Source of the DNA: JBAXGE01 sp044344145
Lineage (GTDB): Bacteria > Planctomycetota > Phycisphaerae > WQYP01
Direction: 5' to 3'
Length of the DNA stretch: 9,635 nucleotides
NCBI GenBank assembly: GCA_044344145.1
Contig: JBIJDM010000100.1
Span: 1-9,635 of the forward strand
Shown in pieces: positions 1-7,803 of the stretch. Under the pieces are notes generated by a model, which worked only from the letters and a program-made list of their open reading frames with translations, ran no database searches and was not told the origin of the DNA. How positions within the stretch are numbered: position 1 is the stretch's first letter; every line of letters starts with the position of its first letter. The position numbers and the translations under genes are program-made.

Positions 1-3000
1 AAGTGATCGCGAATGGCGGGGATATTGCTGCCCCCGCTGATATATTCCACGGCCTTGTCATACATACTGACCACGCACTGGCCGACCACCGGCTGGCCGG
101 TGGGATCGGTCACTTTGACGGTCACCTTGGCTTCCTGGCCGGGGAGGTATTCGGTCTGATTGGGCAATACCTGCACGTTCAGCACCCGTTGTTCGGGGGG
201 AACGACGACTTGCCGCACTTCGGTATAGACGTTGCCGCCACTGATGGTAACGGCCTCGATGAAGAAGTTGGGCATGTCGCGTTTGGTCACGGCCAGCGTC
301 TCCACTGCCGTCTTGCCTGCGAGCCGGACCAGCTTAGGCCGGGCCTGACCCACACCATTGCTGGCGCGTTCAAACAGCAGCACGGTGCCGTTGGTACGGT
401 TGGTGTTGATGGCCAGTTCGATCCCCTCGCCGGGGCGATATTCCTTCTTGTCGGTTTGGAGTTCCAGATCATTGAAGCGGAAATCTTTGCTGTCGGCATC
501 CTGGCCGCGAACGGTCAGCACCACAGCGCCTTCCTGAGTATGCCCGGCGGTGTCGGTGAGTTTATAAGCCAGACGATACTGGCCCCCCACCGCACCCTTG
601 ATGGGCAGTTCCGCGGTACCGCTGTCGGTCATATCCAGCGGCCACGTGCGCACGGCGGTCTCAATTGGCTTGCCCTGAGGGTCATACTTGAGCTGATAGA
701 GACTGACTTCGCCCTTGCCGGTCACCGCACGCTGATCCAGCGTGGCGCTGCGGAAACTCGCCTGGATGGTGTCGCCGGTGCGGTAATAGGCGCGGTCGGT
801 CCAGGTGTAGACCTTGAAGGGGGTACGGGCCACCAGCACCTGCCCGGTGCCGGAGATGGTGCGCCGGCTTTGATCCGTCACATCCACCGTTACGTTGTAG
901 GCATGATCCTGATCGCCATGAATGGCTTTGGCCAGACTGGTATCAATATCAATTTTGTAGGTGCCGTCCTCGGCGAGTGCGGCTTCGCCTTCGGCGACAA
1001 TTTCCGGCGGCGGACCACCGGCATGCCACCACCAGCTCCAACGCGGCCGGGCCATGCCCCACTGATTCCAGTTGGGATACCAGGAATAATCGTAATAGCA
1101 CCACCAATAGCCGGGGCCATAATACCAATCCCAATAGGCGGGCGGGTACCAGCGGGCATCATGGGCATCGCGGGTGACCTTGTATTTCACCGTGCCCTGT
1201 GCGACCGGCGAACCAAAGTAATATTTGGCCTTGACGGTAGCGCTGATTTTTTCACCCAGCATTACCGGCGTGGTGGGCGCATCAATGGACACTTCGAATT
1301 CCGGTTTCTTGTATTCTTCCACGCGGAAGCTCAAACCACTGAGATATGCGTTATTGCTCCGCCACACCTGCACGTTATATGCGCCCAACGTCGCATCGGC
1401 CGCGAGGGGCAGTTCCAGACTCACCCCGCCGAAATTGTCGGCCTTGATGGTACGTTTCAGGATTTCCTGCCCCTTGGGATCATTGATCACCAATTTCAGG
1501 TCTTTCCCGGCATACGCGCTGGGGCCGTCCTGATCGTATTTGGTCACCCCGGCCCAGGCTTTGATCTGCACCTTCTGGTCGGGCCGATAGACCGGACGGT
1601 CGGTGATGATGAAACCTTTGTGCTGGTTGTATTGCTGGTCGTATTCGTCGTACCAGCGGTTGAACCACATGCCGGTAAAGCCAATCCAGGCCATGCGCCC
1701 ATCGGGGGCATCGGCCTGAATCAACCATTGATAGTTGCTGGGGAGTTCTTTTTCGGCCATCAGGATGCCACCATCGGCATCGGTCATTTCCGCAGCCTGC
1801 TTGATATCCGTGACATTGCGGCCGACATTACGCACCAATTCCACCCAGCGGCGGTTAAAGCCCCAGAAGGTGACATTGGTCTTGGCGACCGGTGCGCCGG
1901 AGACGGCATCGCCCACATAATAGAACACCTTGCCGTCGAGTTTCTTTTCCAGCAGGGCCAGGTCGGCCAGCCACAAGACCACCCGGGTCGTGTTGCCGTT
2001 GTCCATTTTGGCTTCGAGCAGATAGCCCCCGCCATCCTTGAGTGGTGTGGTCACATCCAGACGCCGGCTGAAATGCTCGGGCTTGGGCTGCAAATCCAGA
2101 TTCCACTGGGCCACCTGCTCGCCGCGGTACTTGTCCTCGTTCTGCTGGACAATGCGATAACCCACGTTATCAATGGACATTTTGTTGCCATCGGGTTCGC
2201 GTTGGTTGGATTTGATGTAGGCTTTCACATCCTCGATCAATTCCCGGTGCTTGATTTTCCAGGCGGTAAATTGCACCTTTTTGCCGTTGCGGTAGAGGAA
2301 ACTCACCACGGCCGGTTGGCCGGCGGCCAATGTCCGGGCGGGTTCGATCGTACCCCAGTTGCCGACGATCTGGTCATGCTGGCGTTGCCAGTTATCATCC
2401 TTACCGAATTTCTCGAGCCGCAGTTTGATACATTCGGCGGCTTTGGGATATTGCTGCCGATCCTGAAAAATGCCTGCCAGAGATTCCAGTGACTGCCGGG
2501 CTTCGTCGTCGGTGTCCTTGGCCAAGGTGCGATAGATCCGGATGAAATTGAATTCGTCGGGCAATTTGAACCGTTGCACGCCATTGGTCAGCCGGGCAAT
2601 GGTTTCATCTTCGCCCAGTGTGCGCGCAGCAAACGGGCCGGTGGTCAAACCACGATCCTCATCATCACCCCGTCCCCGTCCGAGGCCGTATTGGGCCATG
2701 GTTTGCACATCGAATTGCTGGCGGAGAAAGTCGGCGAATTCGCGTTGGATGGTCCGGGCCACGCGCGGTGAGGCTTCGGCGGCCTGCAATTGCAGCCAGC
2801 GCCAACGCTGGCCATCGGTCGCGGCTTCGCGCCAGGATTTGGGTAATTGATGGAAGACCGGCTTGCCGTCGGCATCCACGGGCGCGCCGCGATTGCTGCC
2901 GCCGTAATAGTACCCTTCATCATAATCCGGCAGTGTCGTCAGATCGGTCAGACTGTTGAGCCGCCAGGAGACGTTGCCTTCCGCACCATTCAATAACCGA

Positions 3001-3533
3001 TTGGCAAACGCGCGATAAAAATCCGCTTTCTCGTCGCCGGTGGCTTTGGCATCCTTACCCAGCAAATCCATGGCCTGCTGCATAAGTTGTAAACCGCGTA
3101 CACGGTCGCGCTGATAACAGTTAGCCCACTTGCCGCCGCCGCGATGTCCGCCCCGCTCGAACTTACCGGCTACCATGTAGCCGTAATTGCCATAATCATC
3201 CATACTCCCCGCGATCGTTCGCAGTGCCTGCCAGTTGTCTTTAGACAGGGTGATAACCTCTTCACGCAGCGCGTCAATTTCATGGGTTCGGCCCAGATTA
3301 TTCAGACACTGCAGCGCTCCGCTCAGGTCCTGCGCAGGTTCGACACCGGTCTGATTTGCCGGGTCCAGCGCCAGGCCACGATAGAGCTCGTAAGCTTCTT
3401 TGTAATTACCATCGTTCATCAGCTTGCCGGCTTTGGTACGCTGTTCGGGAATCCCCCCTTTGCCCTGCGCCAACATGACCCCGCCCGCACAGAGCAGCAA
3501 TAGTACCGCGACCAACCAGATTGAATGACGCAT
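1..3533 (-). CDS. Alpha-2-macroglobulin family protein (MG2 domain), C-terminus beyond the window
   Basis: The frame is open from an ATG at 3533 to the left edge (1177 codons) without a stop. The start is fixed by GGAGG six bases upstream. Residues 1-22 form a signal peptide (MRHS, a Leu/Val-rich core, then VMLA before QG) with no lipobox, so the protein is exported but probably not a lipoprotein. Residues about 28-60 look like one TPR-type helix pair. After a long unrecognised N-terminal region come macroglobulin beta domains. The MG2 signature TDRPVYRPDQKV starts near residue 644, and a bait-region-like domain starts near 1020 (LQTDKKEYRPGE, later VSMYDKAVEYI). Bacterial A2M proteins are periplasmic or surface protease traps, often with a C-terminal thioester (CxEQ); that part would lie outside the window, so trapping activity cannot be judged. 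Residues 795-836 are an unusual Trp/Tyr-rich insertion. The gene sits behind an ECF-type promoter and a terminator, so it is probably its own transcription unit. Family call is firm, function inferred. Confidence 0.93.
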   Translation of the reverse strand, partial: MRHSIWLVAVLLLLCAGGVMLAQGKGGIPEQRTKAGKLMNDGNYKEAYELYRGLALDPANQTGVEPAQDLSGALQCLNNLGRTHEIDALREEVITLSKDNWQALRTIAGSMDDYGNYGYMVAGKFERGGHRGGGKWANCYQRDRVRGLQLMQQAMDLLGKDAKATGDEKADFYRAFANRLLNGAEGNVSWRLNSLTDLTTLPDYDEGYYYGGSNRGAPVDADGKPVFHQLPKSWREAATDGQRWRWLQLQAAEASPRVARTIQREFADFLRQQFDVQTMAQYGLGRGRGDDEDRGLTTGPFAARTLGEDETIARLTNGVQRFKLPDEFNFIRIYRTLAKDTDDEARQSLESLAGIFQDRQQYPKAAECIKLRLEKFGKDDNWQRQHDQIVGNWGTIEPARTLAAGQPAVVSFLYRNGKKVQFTAWKIKHRELIEDVKAYIKSNQREPDGNKMSIDNVGYRIVQQNEDKYRGEQVAQWNLDLQPKPEHFSRRLDVTTPLKDGGGYLLEAKMDNGNTTRVVLWLADLALLEKKLDGKVFYYVGDAVSGAPVAKTNVTFWGFNRRWVELVRNVGRNVTDIKQAAEMTDADGGILMAEKELPSNYQWLIQADAPDGRMAWIGFTGMWFNRWYDEYDQQYNQHKGFIITDRPVYRPDQKVQIKAWAGVTKYDQDGPSAYAGKDLKLVINDPKGQEILKRTIKADNFGGVSLELPLAADATLGAYNVQVWRSNNAYLSGLSFRVEEYKKPEFEVSIDAPTTPVMLGEKISATVKAKYYFGSPVAQGTVKYKVTRDAHDARWYPPAYWDWYYGPGYWWCYYDYSWYPNWNQWGMARPRWSWWWHAGGPPPEIVAEGEAALAEDGTYKIDIDTSLAKAIHGDQDHAYNVTVDVTDQSRRTISGTGQVLVARTPFKVYTWTDRAYYRTGDTIQASFRSATLDQRAVTGKGEVSLYQLKYDPQGKPIETAVRTWPLDMTDSGTAELPIKGAVGGQYRLAYKLTDTAGHTQEGAVVLTVRGQDADSKDFRFNDLELQTDKKEYRPGEGIELAINTNRTNGTVLLFERASNGVGQARPKLVRLAGKTAVETLAVTKRDMPNFFIEAVTISGGNVYTEVRQVVVPPEQRVLNVQVLPNQTEYLPGQEAKVTVKVTDPTGQPVVGQCVVSMYDKAVEYISGGSNIPAIRDH

Positions 3534-3557
3534 GATGAACCTCCAATAGTTAACCGC

Positions 3558-3586
3558 TTTAGACGCCCGGGTCGGCGAAAAGTTCC
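3558..3586 (-). promoter_or_regulatory. ECF (sigmaE-type) promoter of the A2M gene
   Basis: Read on the minus strand, GGAACTT (3586-3580) is followed by exactly 16 bases and then TCTAAA (3563-3558), preceded by CG so that the -10 reads CGTCTAA. This matches the E. coli RpoE consensus (GGAACTT, 16-base spacer, TCTAA) and also the general ECF pattern of AAC at -35 and CGTC at -10. Transcription would start near 3552, leaving a leader of about 20 nt that contains the GGAGG site of the A2M gene. The -35 begins just after the T-tract of the preceding terminator. The motif is seen directly; which sigma factor reads it is inference. Confidence 0.72.
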
Positions 3587-3589
3587 CAC

Positions 3590-3626
3590 AAAAAATAAAA
3601 AAGCCCCATCCTTACGGACGGGGCTT
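3590..3626 (-). terminator. Rho-independent terminator of the coiled-coil/BRCT gene
   Basis: On the minus strand the stem AAGCCCC-G-TCC closes on GGA-T-GGGGCTT (3626-3601) through a GTAA loop, giving 11 pairs including one G-T wobble, and runs straight into TTTTATTTTTT. It lies 30 nt past the TAA of the upstream gene and separates that gene from the A2M promoter. The loop fits the GNRA tetraloop pattern. Confidence 0.95.
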
Positions 3627-3655
3627 GAGTTGAGCGGTCTTAGCTACCCCGTCGC

Positions 3656-5077
3656 TTAACGACGGACGTAGGTATTGTTGTAATAACCCACCATCGCCAG
3701 GAAGCGGTTGGCGTTGAACACCGGGATGGCGAATTCCTTCGCCTTGGTCACCAAGGTGTCAAATTGCTTCTGTTCGGTCTTGCGGGTGGCATCCAAAGCC
3801 TTGGCCTGATCCGAATTGGGGGTGAAGGCCGGCGAGCTGGCGGAGGGCATCACGCCCAAGACCAGGAAATCGGTCAGCGTGGAAATCTCGTCATCCACAA
3901 TCCCACCATGCGACTGAACCAGCCGGACCATACGGTCGCGTTCCACGGCGGTGTAGACGCCATCGCCATCCAGATCAAAGTCCCCAAAGACCACAAAGTG
4001 GAACTTGCGGGGGTTTTCGCGGTGATAGATCGGGCTGGCAAACACATCGCCTTCGATTACGTTACCGGTTTGAATCCGGGCCAACGATTCGTTATCCCAT
4101 ACTTCCACCACTTCGATGGAGGCTTTGGTGGGTTCTTTCTTGTCTTTGGTGTCGGCAATCTTGGCATCGGGGTCATAGACGCCGAAGGTCATGCCGGGCA
4201 CGATACGATCATTCTTGCCGAGATTCAGGAAGACCATGTTGGTCCCCTTGGTCAGGCGGATGATCTTGCCATCGGGCAAGGTGGCCATGGTGGGTTCGAG
4301 ACGGGGCTTGAGTTTGGCTAGTTCGCCACGCAGCCGCATCACTTCGGCGCGGGACTTATCCAAACCTTCGTTGACTTTTTCCAACGCGTTATTGCGCTGC
4401 TGCAGGTCGGTTTCAAACTTCTTGGCCAGCGTTTCCTTTTCGCCGCTGGTGCGGGTCAGGACGCTTTCCACTTCCGCCTTGGTGGAGGTCAATTCGATCT
4501 GCACGGTATCGAGCAGCCGCTTGGTTTCGGCGATGGACTTCTGGGCCGCTTCGTCGCGGGCCTGATATTCGGTGCGGGCTTTGGCGATCTCGGAGACCAG
4601 ACCGGTCTTTTCGGCTTCCAAGGTACGAATCCGGGCGGATTCGGTGCGCACCTTGTTCTGCATGTTGGTCAGCGCCTGAATCAAAGCCGGGGTGGCTTCT
4701 TCGCCGACATTCTTGAGGGCCACATCAATGCGGCCATTGGTTTCCACCAGACTCTTGGTGCTCTGAATCAGGGAATCACCGCCGGCGGTGGAATCAATAC
4801 GGGCCTGCAGGGCGCGAATCTGTTCCGCCAACTTGCTGACCACGGACGAATTCCGCTGGGCATCGTCGTTAACCAGTGCCACCACATCCTGATAGGAAGG
4901 CTTTTCCGCTTCCAAAACCCAAGTGCGAATTTCCTTCTCGGCTTTGTCTTTCAGCACCTTGGTGCTTACGTTGTTCATGTAGAACAGCACAGCAAACGTG
5001 GTCGAAAGCAACCACATGAATACAAAGACAATCAGGGCGTACGGGGGGGACTTACGTTGCGGACGGGCCAAGGCCAT
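3656..5077 (-). CDS. Membrane-anchored coiled-coil protein with C-terminal BRCT-like domain and EF-hand loop
   Basis: The 473-residue protein starts at the ATG at 5077, six bases after GGAGG; an in-frame TTG two codons earlier directly abuts that site and cannot use it. RPQRK is followed by one membrane helix at about 13-33, so the positive-inside rule puts the rest outside the cytoplasm. Residues about 38-258 are a long charged coiled coil. Residues about 262-352 look beta-rich (GKNDRIVPGMTFGVYD, later IEGDVFASPIY), an order reminiscent of MreC but without recognisable homology. Residues about 358-465 follow the BRCT pattern: strand FVVFG, helix ERDRMVRLVQSHGG, then ISTLTDFLVLG, and KAKEFAIPVFNANRFL, which resembles the BRCT end of NAD-dependent DNA ligase. 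A canonical EF-hand loop, DLDGDGVYTAVE (368-379), fills the loop between the first strand and first helix. The function is unknown; a cell-envelope scaffold is my inference. Confidence 0.85.
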   Translation of the reverse strand: MALARPQRKSPPYALIVFVFMWLLSTTFAVLFYMNNVSTKVLKDKAEKEIRTWVLEAEKPSYQDVVALVNDDAQRNSSVVSKLAEQIRALQARIDSTAGGDSLIQSTKSLVETNGRIDVALKNVGEEATPALIQALTNMQNKVRTESARIRTLEAEKTGLVSEIAKARTEYQARDEAAQKSIAETKRLLDTVQIELTSTKAEVESVLTRTSGEKETLAKKFETDLQQRNNALEKVNEGLDKSRAEVMRLRGELAKLKPRLEPTMATLPDGKIIRLTKGTNMVFLNLGKNDRIVPGMTFGVYDPDAKIADTKDKKEPTKASIEVVEVWDNESLARIQTGNVIEGDVFASPIYHRENPRKFHFVVFGDFDLDGDGVYTAVERDRMVRLVQSHGGIVDDEISTLTDFLVLGVMPSASSPAFTPNSDQAKALDATRKTEQKQFDTLVTKAKEFAIPVFNANRFLAMVGYYNNTYVRR

Positions 5078-5203
5078 ATGCAACCTCCTGCTGGTTACTT
5101 CCTCTGTCTGTTTCTACGCGGCAACAACAGCCACCGCGATTTTGCTGAACGGTACGAATAAACCGGCGTTATACAAGCGCCCGCATGACTTCGTATGACG
5201 CCA

Positions 5204-5232
5204 AATATGACTCACAAAAGCCGTTTGGTCAA
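5204..5232 (-). promoter_or_regulatory. Sigma70-like promoter of the coiled-coil/BRCT gene
   Basis: On the minus strand TTGACC (5232-5227, five of six consensus bases) is followed by a 17-base spacer and CATATT (5209-5204, four of six). Transcription would begin near 5197, giving a leader of about 120 nt before the ATG at 5077. I recognise no riboswitch in that leader. The position, inside the 188-nt gap after the methyltransferase gene, supports a separate transcription unit. Based on sequence pattern only. Confidence 0.5.
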
Positions 5233-5265
5233 GTGTCCGAAAAGAATTTCGGCCTAAACTCGCCT

Positions 5266-5940
5266 TTATTCCCCCAACCGCCCCCATATGTCCATATGCC
5301 GATCGGTTACGGCCAATACCTGCAATGTGGTTAATCCCGCGTCCTGAAGCTGCTTTGCTACTTCTTGGGGGGTATAGGCGGCCAGCAGGGAACGGAAAAA
5401 CTCCTGCTGCAAAATCGGGCTTTCTTTACCGGCATGCCGACGGGTAATTTCCCGCGCTTCCTGCAGGATGGCGGGACGGAATAAATCACGCATAAATATC
5501 CATCCCCCCGGCTTGGTTAACCGGCGAACTTCACGCCAGAAGGCGCCAATGTCACCTACGTGATGGATAATGCTGTTGGAACAGACCACATCGAAGGTCC
5601 CGCCGGGCAGTCCGGTGGCTTTGGCATCGGCCAAGTACCACTCAATACCGGTCAGCCCCAGGCGTTTTTGGGCCTGCCGGGCCAAATCCAGCATCGCCGG
5701 GGCGCCATCTACGGCCGTAATCTGCCAATTGGGTGCTAACTGCTTGATTAGCAAGGGGATATCGCCGGGACCAGTGCCCAAATCCAGTACCCGGGCTTCC
5801 GGTTTTCGCACCACGTCCACCAAACGGTTCACAAACGCCTGATTCACGCTCGCGAAGTCCGCCTGCGCGTAGGCTTCGACCTCATGGGGCAAGTCCATGA
5901 GTTCCGACTCGGGATGACGGGTATGCAAACGCTCGTCCAT
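5266..5940 (-). CDS. Class I SAM-dependent methyltransferase
   Basis: This 224-residue protein has the Rossmann-type methyltransferase core. Motif I is VLDLGTGPGD (residues 51-60), which binds SAM; the acidic residue at the end of strand 2 is D78 in TAVDGAPAML; D105 in LADAKATGLP fits the adenine-binding position; FDVVCSNSIIHHV (116-128) and LTKPGGWIFMRD (141-152) are the post-core motifs. The N-terminus HPESELMD followed by AYAQADF looks like a conserved opening in this group, which supports the chosen ATG even though no good Shine-Dalgarno precedes it. The start lies 15 nt beyond the stop of the YbaY-like gene, so it is probably cotranscribed and translationally coupled. The substrate cannot be read from the sequence; small-molecule, quinone-type or tRNA targets are all possible. 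Confidence 0.9.
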   Translation of the reverse strand: MDERLHTRHPESELMDLPHEVEAYAQADFASVNQAFVNRLVDVVRKPEARVLDLGTGPGDIPLLIKQLAPNWQITAVDGAPAMLDLARQAQKRLGLTGIEWYLADAKATGLPGGTFDVVCSNSIIHHVGDIGAFWREVRRLTKPGGWIFMRDLFRPAILQEAREITRRHAGKESPILQQEFFRSLLAAYTPQEVAKQLQDAGLTTLQVLAVTDRHMDIWGRLGE

Positions 5941-5955
5941 AGCGGGGATTGTACC

Positions 5956-6411
5956 CTACTCGTGCGCGGCCACCAGCACGATGTTTAATTTCTCGTTCTG
6001 GGTCGAGCCGGTCAGGACCGGGATCTCGTTGGCGTTACGAAATACCACCTTCTCGCCATCTTTCATAACCACCGACAGAATATACTTTTTGTTCTGATCC
6101 ACATCGGAGGCGGTGACTTCAACCGCAAACGCCGCCGAGTTGATCCCACCCGTGGGGAAGGTTTTGGTCACCAGTTGCTTGGGAGGATCGGACTTGATGG
6201 CTTCGGTGACCGTTACCACCATGACCGTGTCCATCGGAAGCATGATTTTCTCGCGGAACACCGCCGTGCCTGAAATCACGATGGTCGCGGGCTGCGTGGC
6301 CGGTGCCGTGGCGGGAATGCGTCCCGAGATCACAATATCTTTCGCCTCCAAGCCCACCACCGTGCCCAAGACCGCACACAACAGTCCACCCAGAATGGTC
6401 GTTTTCATCAT
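5956..6411 (-). CDS. Exported YbaY/YscW-like beta-sandwich protein
   Basis: The 151-residue protein begins at the first of two adjacent ATGs, six bases after a GGAG site. Residues 1-23 form a signal peptide (MMKTT, hydrophobic core, LEA before KD). C12 is not in a lipobox, so unlike E. coli YbaY it is probably not a lipoprotein. A short linker, IPATAPATQPAT (32-43), precedes the domain. Residues about 44-148 follow the YbaY/YscW pattern (type III secretion lipoprotein-chaperone family): ISGTAVFREKIMLPMDTVM, then FAVEV, a tyrosine strand KYILSVVMKDGE, VVFRNANEIPVLTG and a closing LNIVLV strand. YbaY itself is a poorly understood envelope protein; nothing here indicates a type III secretion system. 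IVISG occurs twice (26-30 and 44-48), on both sides of the linker. It sits between the GlmU-like and methyltransferase genes as a probable operon member. Confidence 0.78.
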   Translation of the reverse strand: MMKTTILGGLLCAVLGTVVGLEAKDIVISGRIPATAPATQPATIVISGTAVFREKIMLPMDTVMVVTVTEAIKSDPPKQLVTKTFPTGGINSAAFAVEVTASDVDQNKKYILSVVMKDGEKVVFRNANEIPVLTGSTQNEKLNIVLVAAHE

Positions 6412-6488
6412 GATCTGCTCCTTCGTTAGATTGGCCCAAGACTGGATTAGACACCCAACTCGGGCGTAAGCTAATGAAATCGGCTGGG

Positions 6489-7727
6489 TTATTTTTCCGC
6501 ATGCACCTTATGGGTTTGTTCATGCGTAAAAGCGATGATTTGGGTCCAGGTCAAAATATCTGCCATCGCTTCGGGCATCACCACATGTCGGCGACTCATG
6601 ACCAGACGGGTCAGAGCAACCGCTTTGGGCATATCCAGAGGTTTCACCCCGCGCACCGTCGTAAAGGCGAAGCTGGGGGTGAACTTTTCCGGCCTACTAA
6701 GCGCCAGATGACTCGCTACCCCCACCACGCTGCCGGTGGACAGATAGGTGCCGATGCCGACCTTGGAATGTTCACCAATCAGACTGCCCATAAACGTGCG
6801 GCCCGTGTCCACATTCACACCGCCCAAGGGGACACGCACATTGCCGTAGGTATTTTTCAGATTGCTCGTGGTGGTGCCCGCGCCCAGATTGGCCCAGGCG
6901 CCGACATAGGTCTGGCCTACAAAACCGTGATGCTGCTTATTGGCATAAGCCTGGAATACGCTGCCAATGACCTCGCCACCCACGCGGCACTCGGGGCCGA
7001 GTACAGTGCCTTCGCGAATGTCGGCCAGTGTACGCACAATGCTGTTGGTCCCGATGGCCACCGGGCCGGTAATTACGGCATTGGCTTTTACCTGCGCGCC
7101 GGCAGCGAGAATAATCGGCCCGCCTGTGGCATCCAATACCACCCCCGGTGCGATTTGCACATCGGCGGCGACATGAACCTGCGCGGGGTTAAGAATATGG
7201 AACGGCCCGGGCGCCGGCACGGCCGGTCCCAGCCGGGCGAAGTCCTGTTGAATCGCGGGGACTTGCACATCGAGCAATTGCCAGGGGAATGCCAGCACCG
7301 TTGCGGTCACCGGCACCTGCTTGAGGTTGTCCCGGATCAGGGTGCAGAAATCGACATGCTCTGCCGCCGTCCAGTCAATTTGTTTCGCCTGTTCCGCGGT
7401 CAGATGCAGCCAGACCCAATCATCCCCCACCACGCCGGCGGTCCCTTCGGGCATCGTCAGCGGCCCATTGGCGAACCAACGACCGTTAATCAGCAGCACG
7501 CCCGCAGCGCGGTCAATTTTGGGATTGATCGGCAGATCAGTTTCCATGGCCACCAAGGGAGCCAAAAGCGAGCGTACCATCACCCCCGCGGGCGCCGTGG
7601 GCAAGGCCCGTTGAATATGCTCCAGCAGGTTTCCCAAGCCGGCCCGCAATAAACATGCAGGACGCAGATAGGTCAGGGGATATAACTGTTCGAACCGGGC
7701 ATCTTCCCAAACATAAATCGCGGACAT
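6489..7727 (-). CDS. GlmU-like protein: divergent nucleotidyltransferase plus left-handed beta-helix acyltransferase
   Basis: The 412-residue protein starts at an ATG six bases after GAGGG. The N-terminal part (1 to about 110) has the divergent sugar-nucleotidyltransferase opening PLTYLRPACLLRAGLGNLLEHI, not the GxGTRM loop of classical GlmU. Residues about 185-345 are hexapeptide repeats of a left-handed beta-helix (VAADVQIAPGVVLDA, IGTNSIVRTLADIREGTVLG). The strongest signature is HGFVGQTYVGAWANLGAG with SNLKNTYGNVRV (267-299), matching the alternative GlmU family of Planctomycetes and Bacteroidetes. By homology it would acetylate glucosamine-1-phosphate and/or couple the product to UTP, giving UDP-GlcNAc for peptidoglycan and LPS. 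Its length is normal for that family. Two hairpin/T-tract elements end only 29 nt upstream of the start, leaving little room for a normal promoter, so expression may depend on read-through from the RNA at 8015. Family firm, exact substrate inferred. Confidence 0.88.
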   Translation of the reverse strand: MSAIYVWEDARFEQLYPLTYLRPACLLRAGLGNLLEHIQRALPTAPAGVMVRSLLAPLVAMETDLPINPKIDRAAGVLLINGRWFANGPLTMPEGTAGVVGDDWVWLHLTAEQAKQIDWTAAEHVDFCTLIRDNLKQVPVTATVLAFPWQLLDVQVPAIQQDFARLGPAVPAPGPFHILNPAQVHVAADVQIAPGVVLDATGGPIILAAGAQVKANAVITGPVAIGTNSIVRTLADIREGTVLGPECRVGGEVIGSVFQAYANKQHHGFVGQTYVGAWANLGAGTTTSNLKNTYGNVRVPLGGVNVDTGRTFMGSLIGEHSKVGIGTYLSTGSVVGVASHLALSRPEKFTPSFAFTTVRGVKPLDMPKAVALTRLVMSRRHVVMPEAMADILTWTQIIAFTHEQTHKVHAEK

Positions 7728-7756
7728 GCGCTACCCTCGTGCCTAAACCCATACAC

Positions 7757-7792
7757 AAAAAAGGGAACCGCACCGTACGTCCGGACGATCCC
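7757..7792 (-). terminator. Hairpin plus T6 directly upstream of the GlmU-like gene
   Basis: On the minus strand GGGATCGTCCG pairs with CGGTGCGGTTCCC across a GACGTA loop (7792-7763). Pairing is GGGA/TCCC, CG/CG and CCG/CGG, with two wobble or bulge positions, and six T follow (7762-7757). It looks like an intrinsic terminator, the second in tandem after the one ending at 7804. It either backs up the RNA's own terminator or acts as an attenuator for the GlmU-like gene, whose ATG is 29 nt further on. Confidence 0.6.
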
Positions 7793-7803
7793 ATGAAAGA
7801 GCG

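Noticed and set aside
3..2492. An 829-codon open frame on the plus strand.
   Set aside because: It is exactly codon-aligned antisense to the A2M gene, whose minus-strand frame has a signal peptide, a strong ribosome site and clear MG domains. The plus frame stays open only because TTA, CTA and TCA codons are absent from that part of the real gene; its translation matches no family I recognise.
3764..4321. A 185-codon open frame on the plus strand.
   Set aside because: It is a codon-aligned antisense shadow of the coiled-coil/BRCT gene.
5078..5083. A TTG start two codons before the ATG of the coiled-coil protein.
   Set aside because: It touches the GGAGG site with no spacing, whereas the ATG at 5077 has an ideal six-base gap.
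5237..5252. Hairpin CCGAAA/TTTCGG after the methyltransferase stop at 5266.
   Set aside because: The six-pair stem is not followed by a T-run on either strand, so I do not call it a terminator.
6447..6474. A second ECF-like motif, TTAGCTT-N16-TCTAA, before the YbaY-like gene.
   Set aside because: The -10 fits, but the -35 lacks the AAC core that ECF sigma factors need; only four of seven bases match.
6474..7652. A 392-codon open frame on the plus strand.
   Set aside because: It is codon-aligned antisense to the GlmU-like gene. The minus strand carries the hexapeptide repeats and family signatures.
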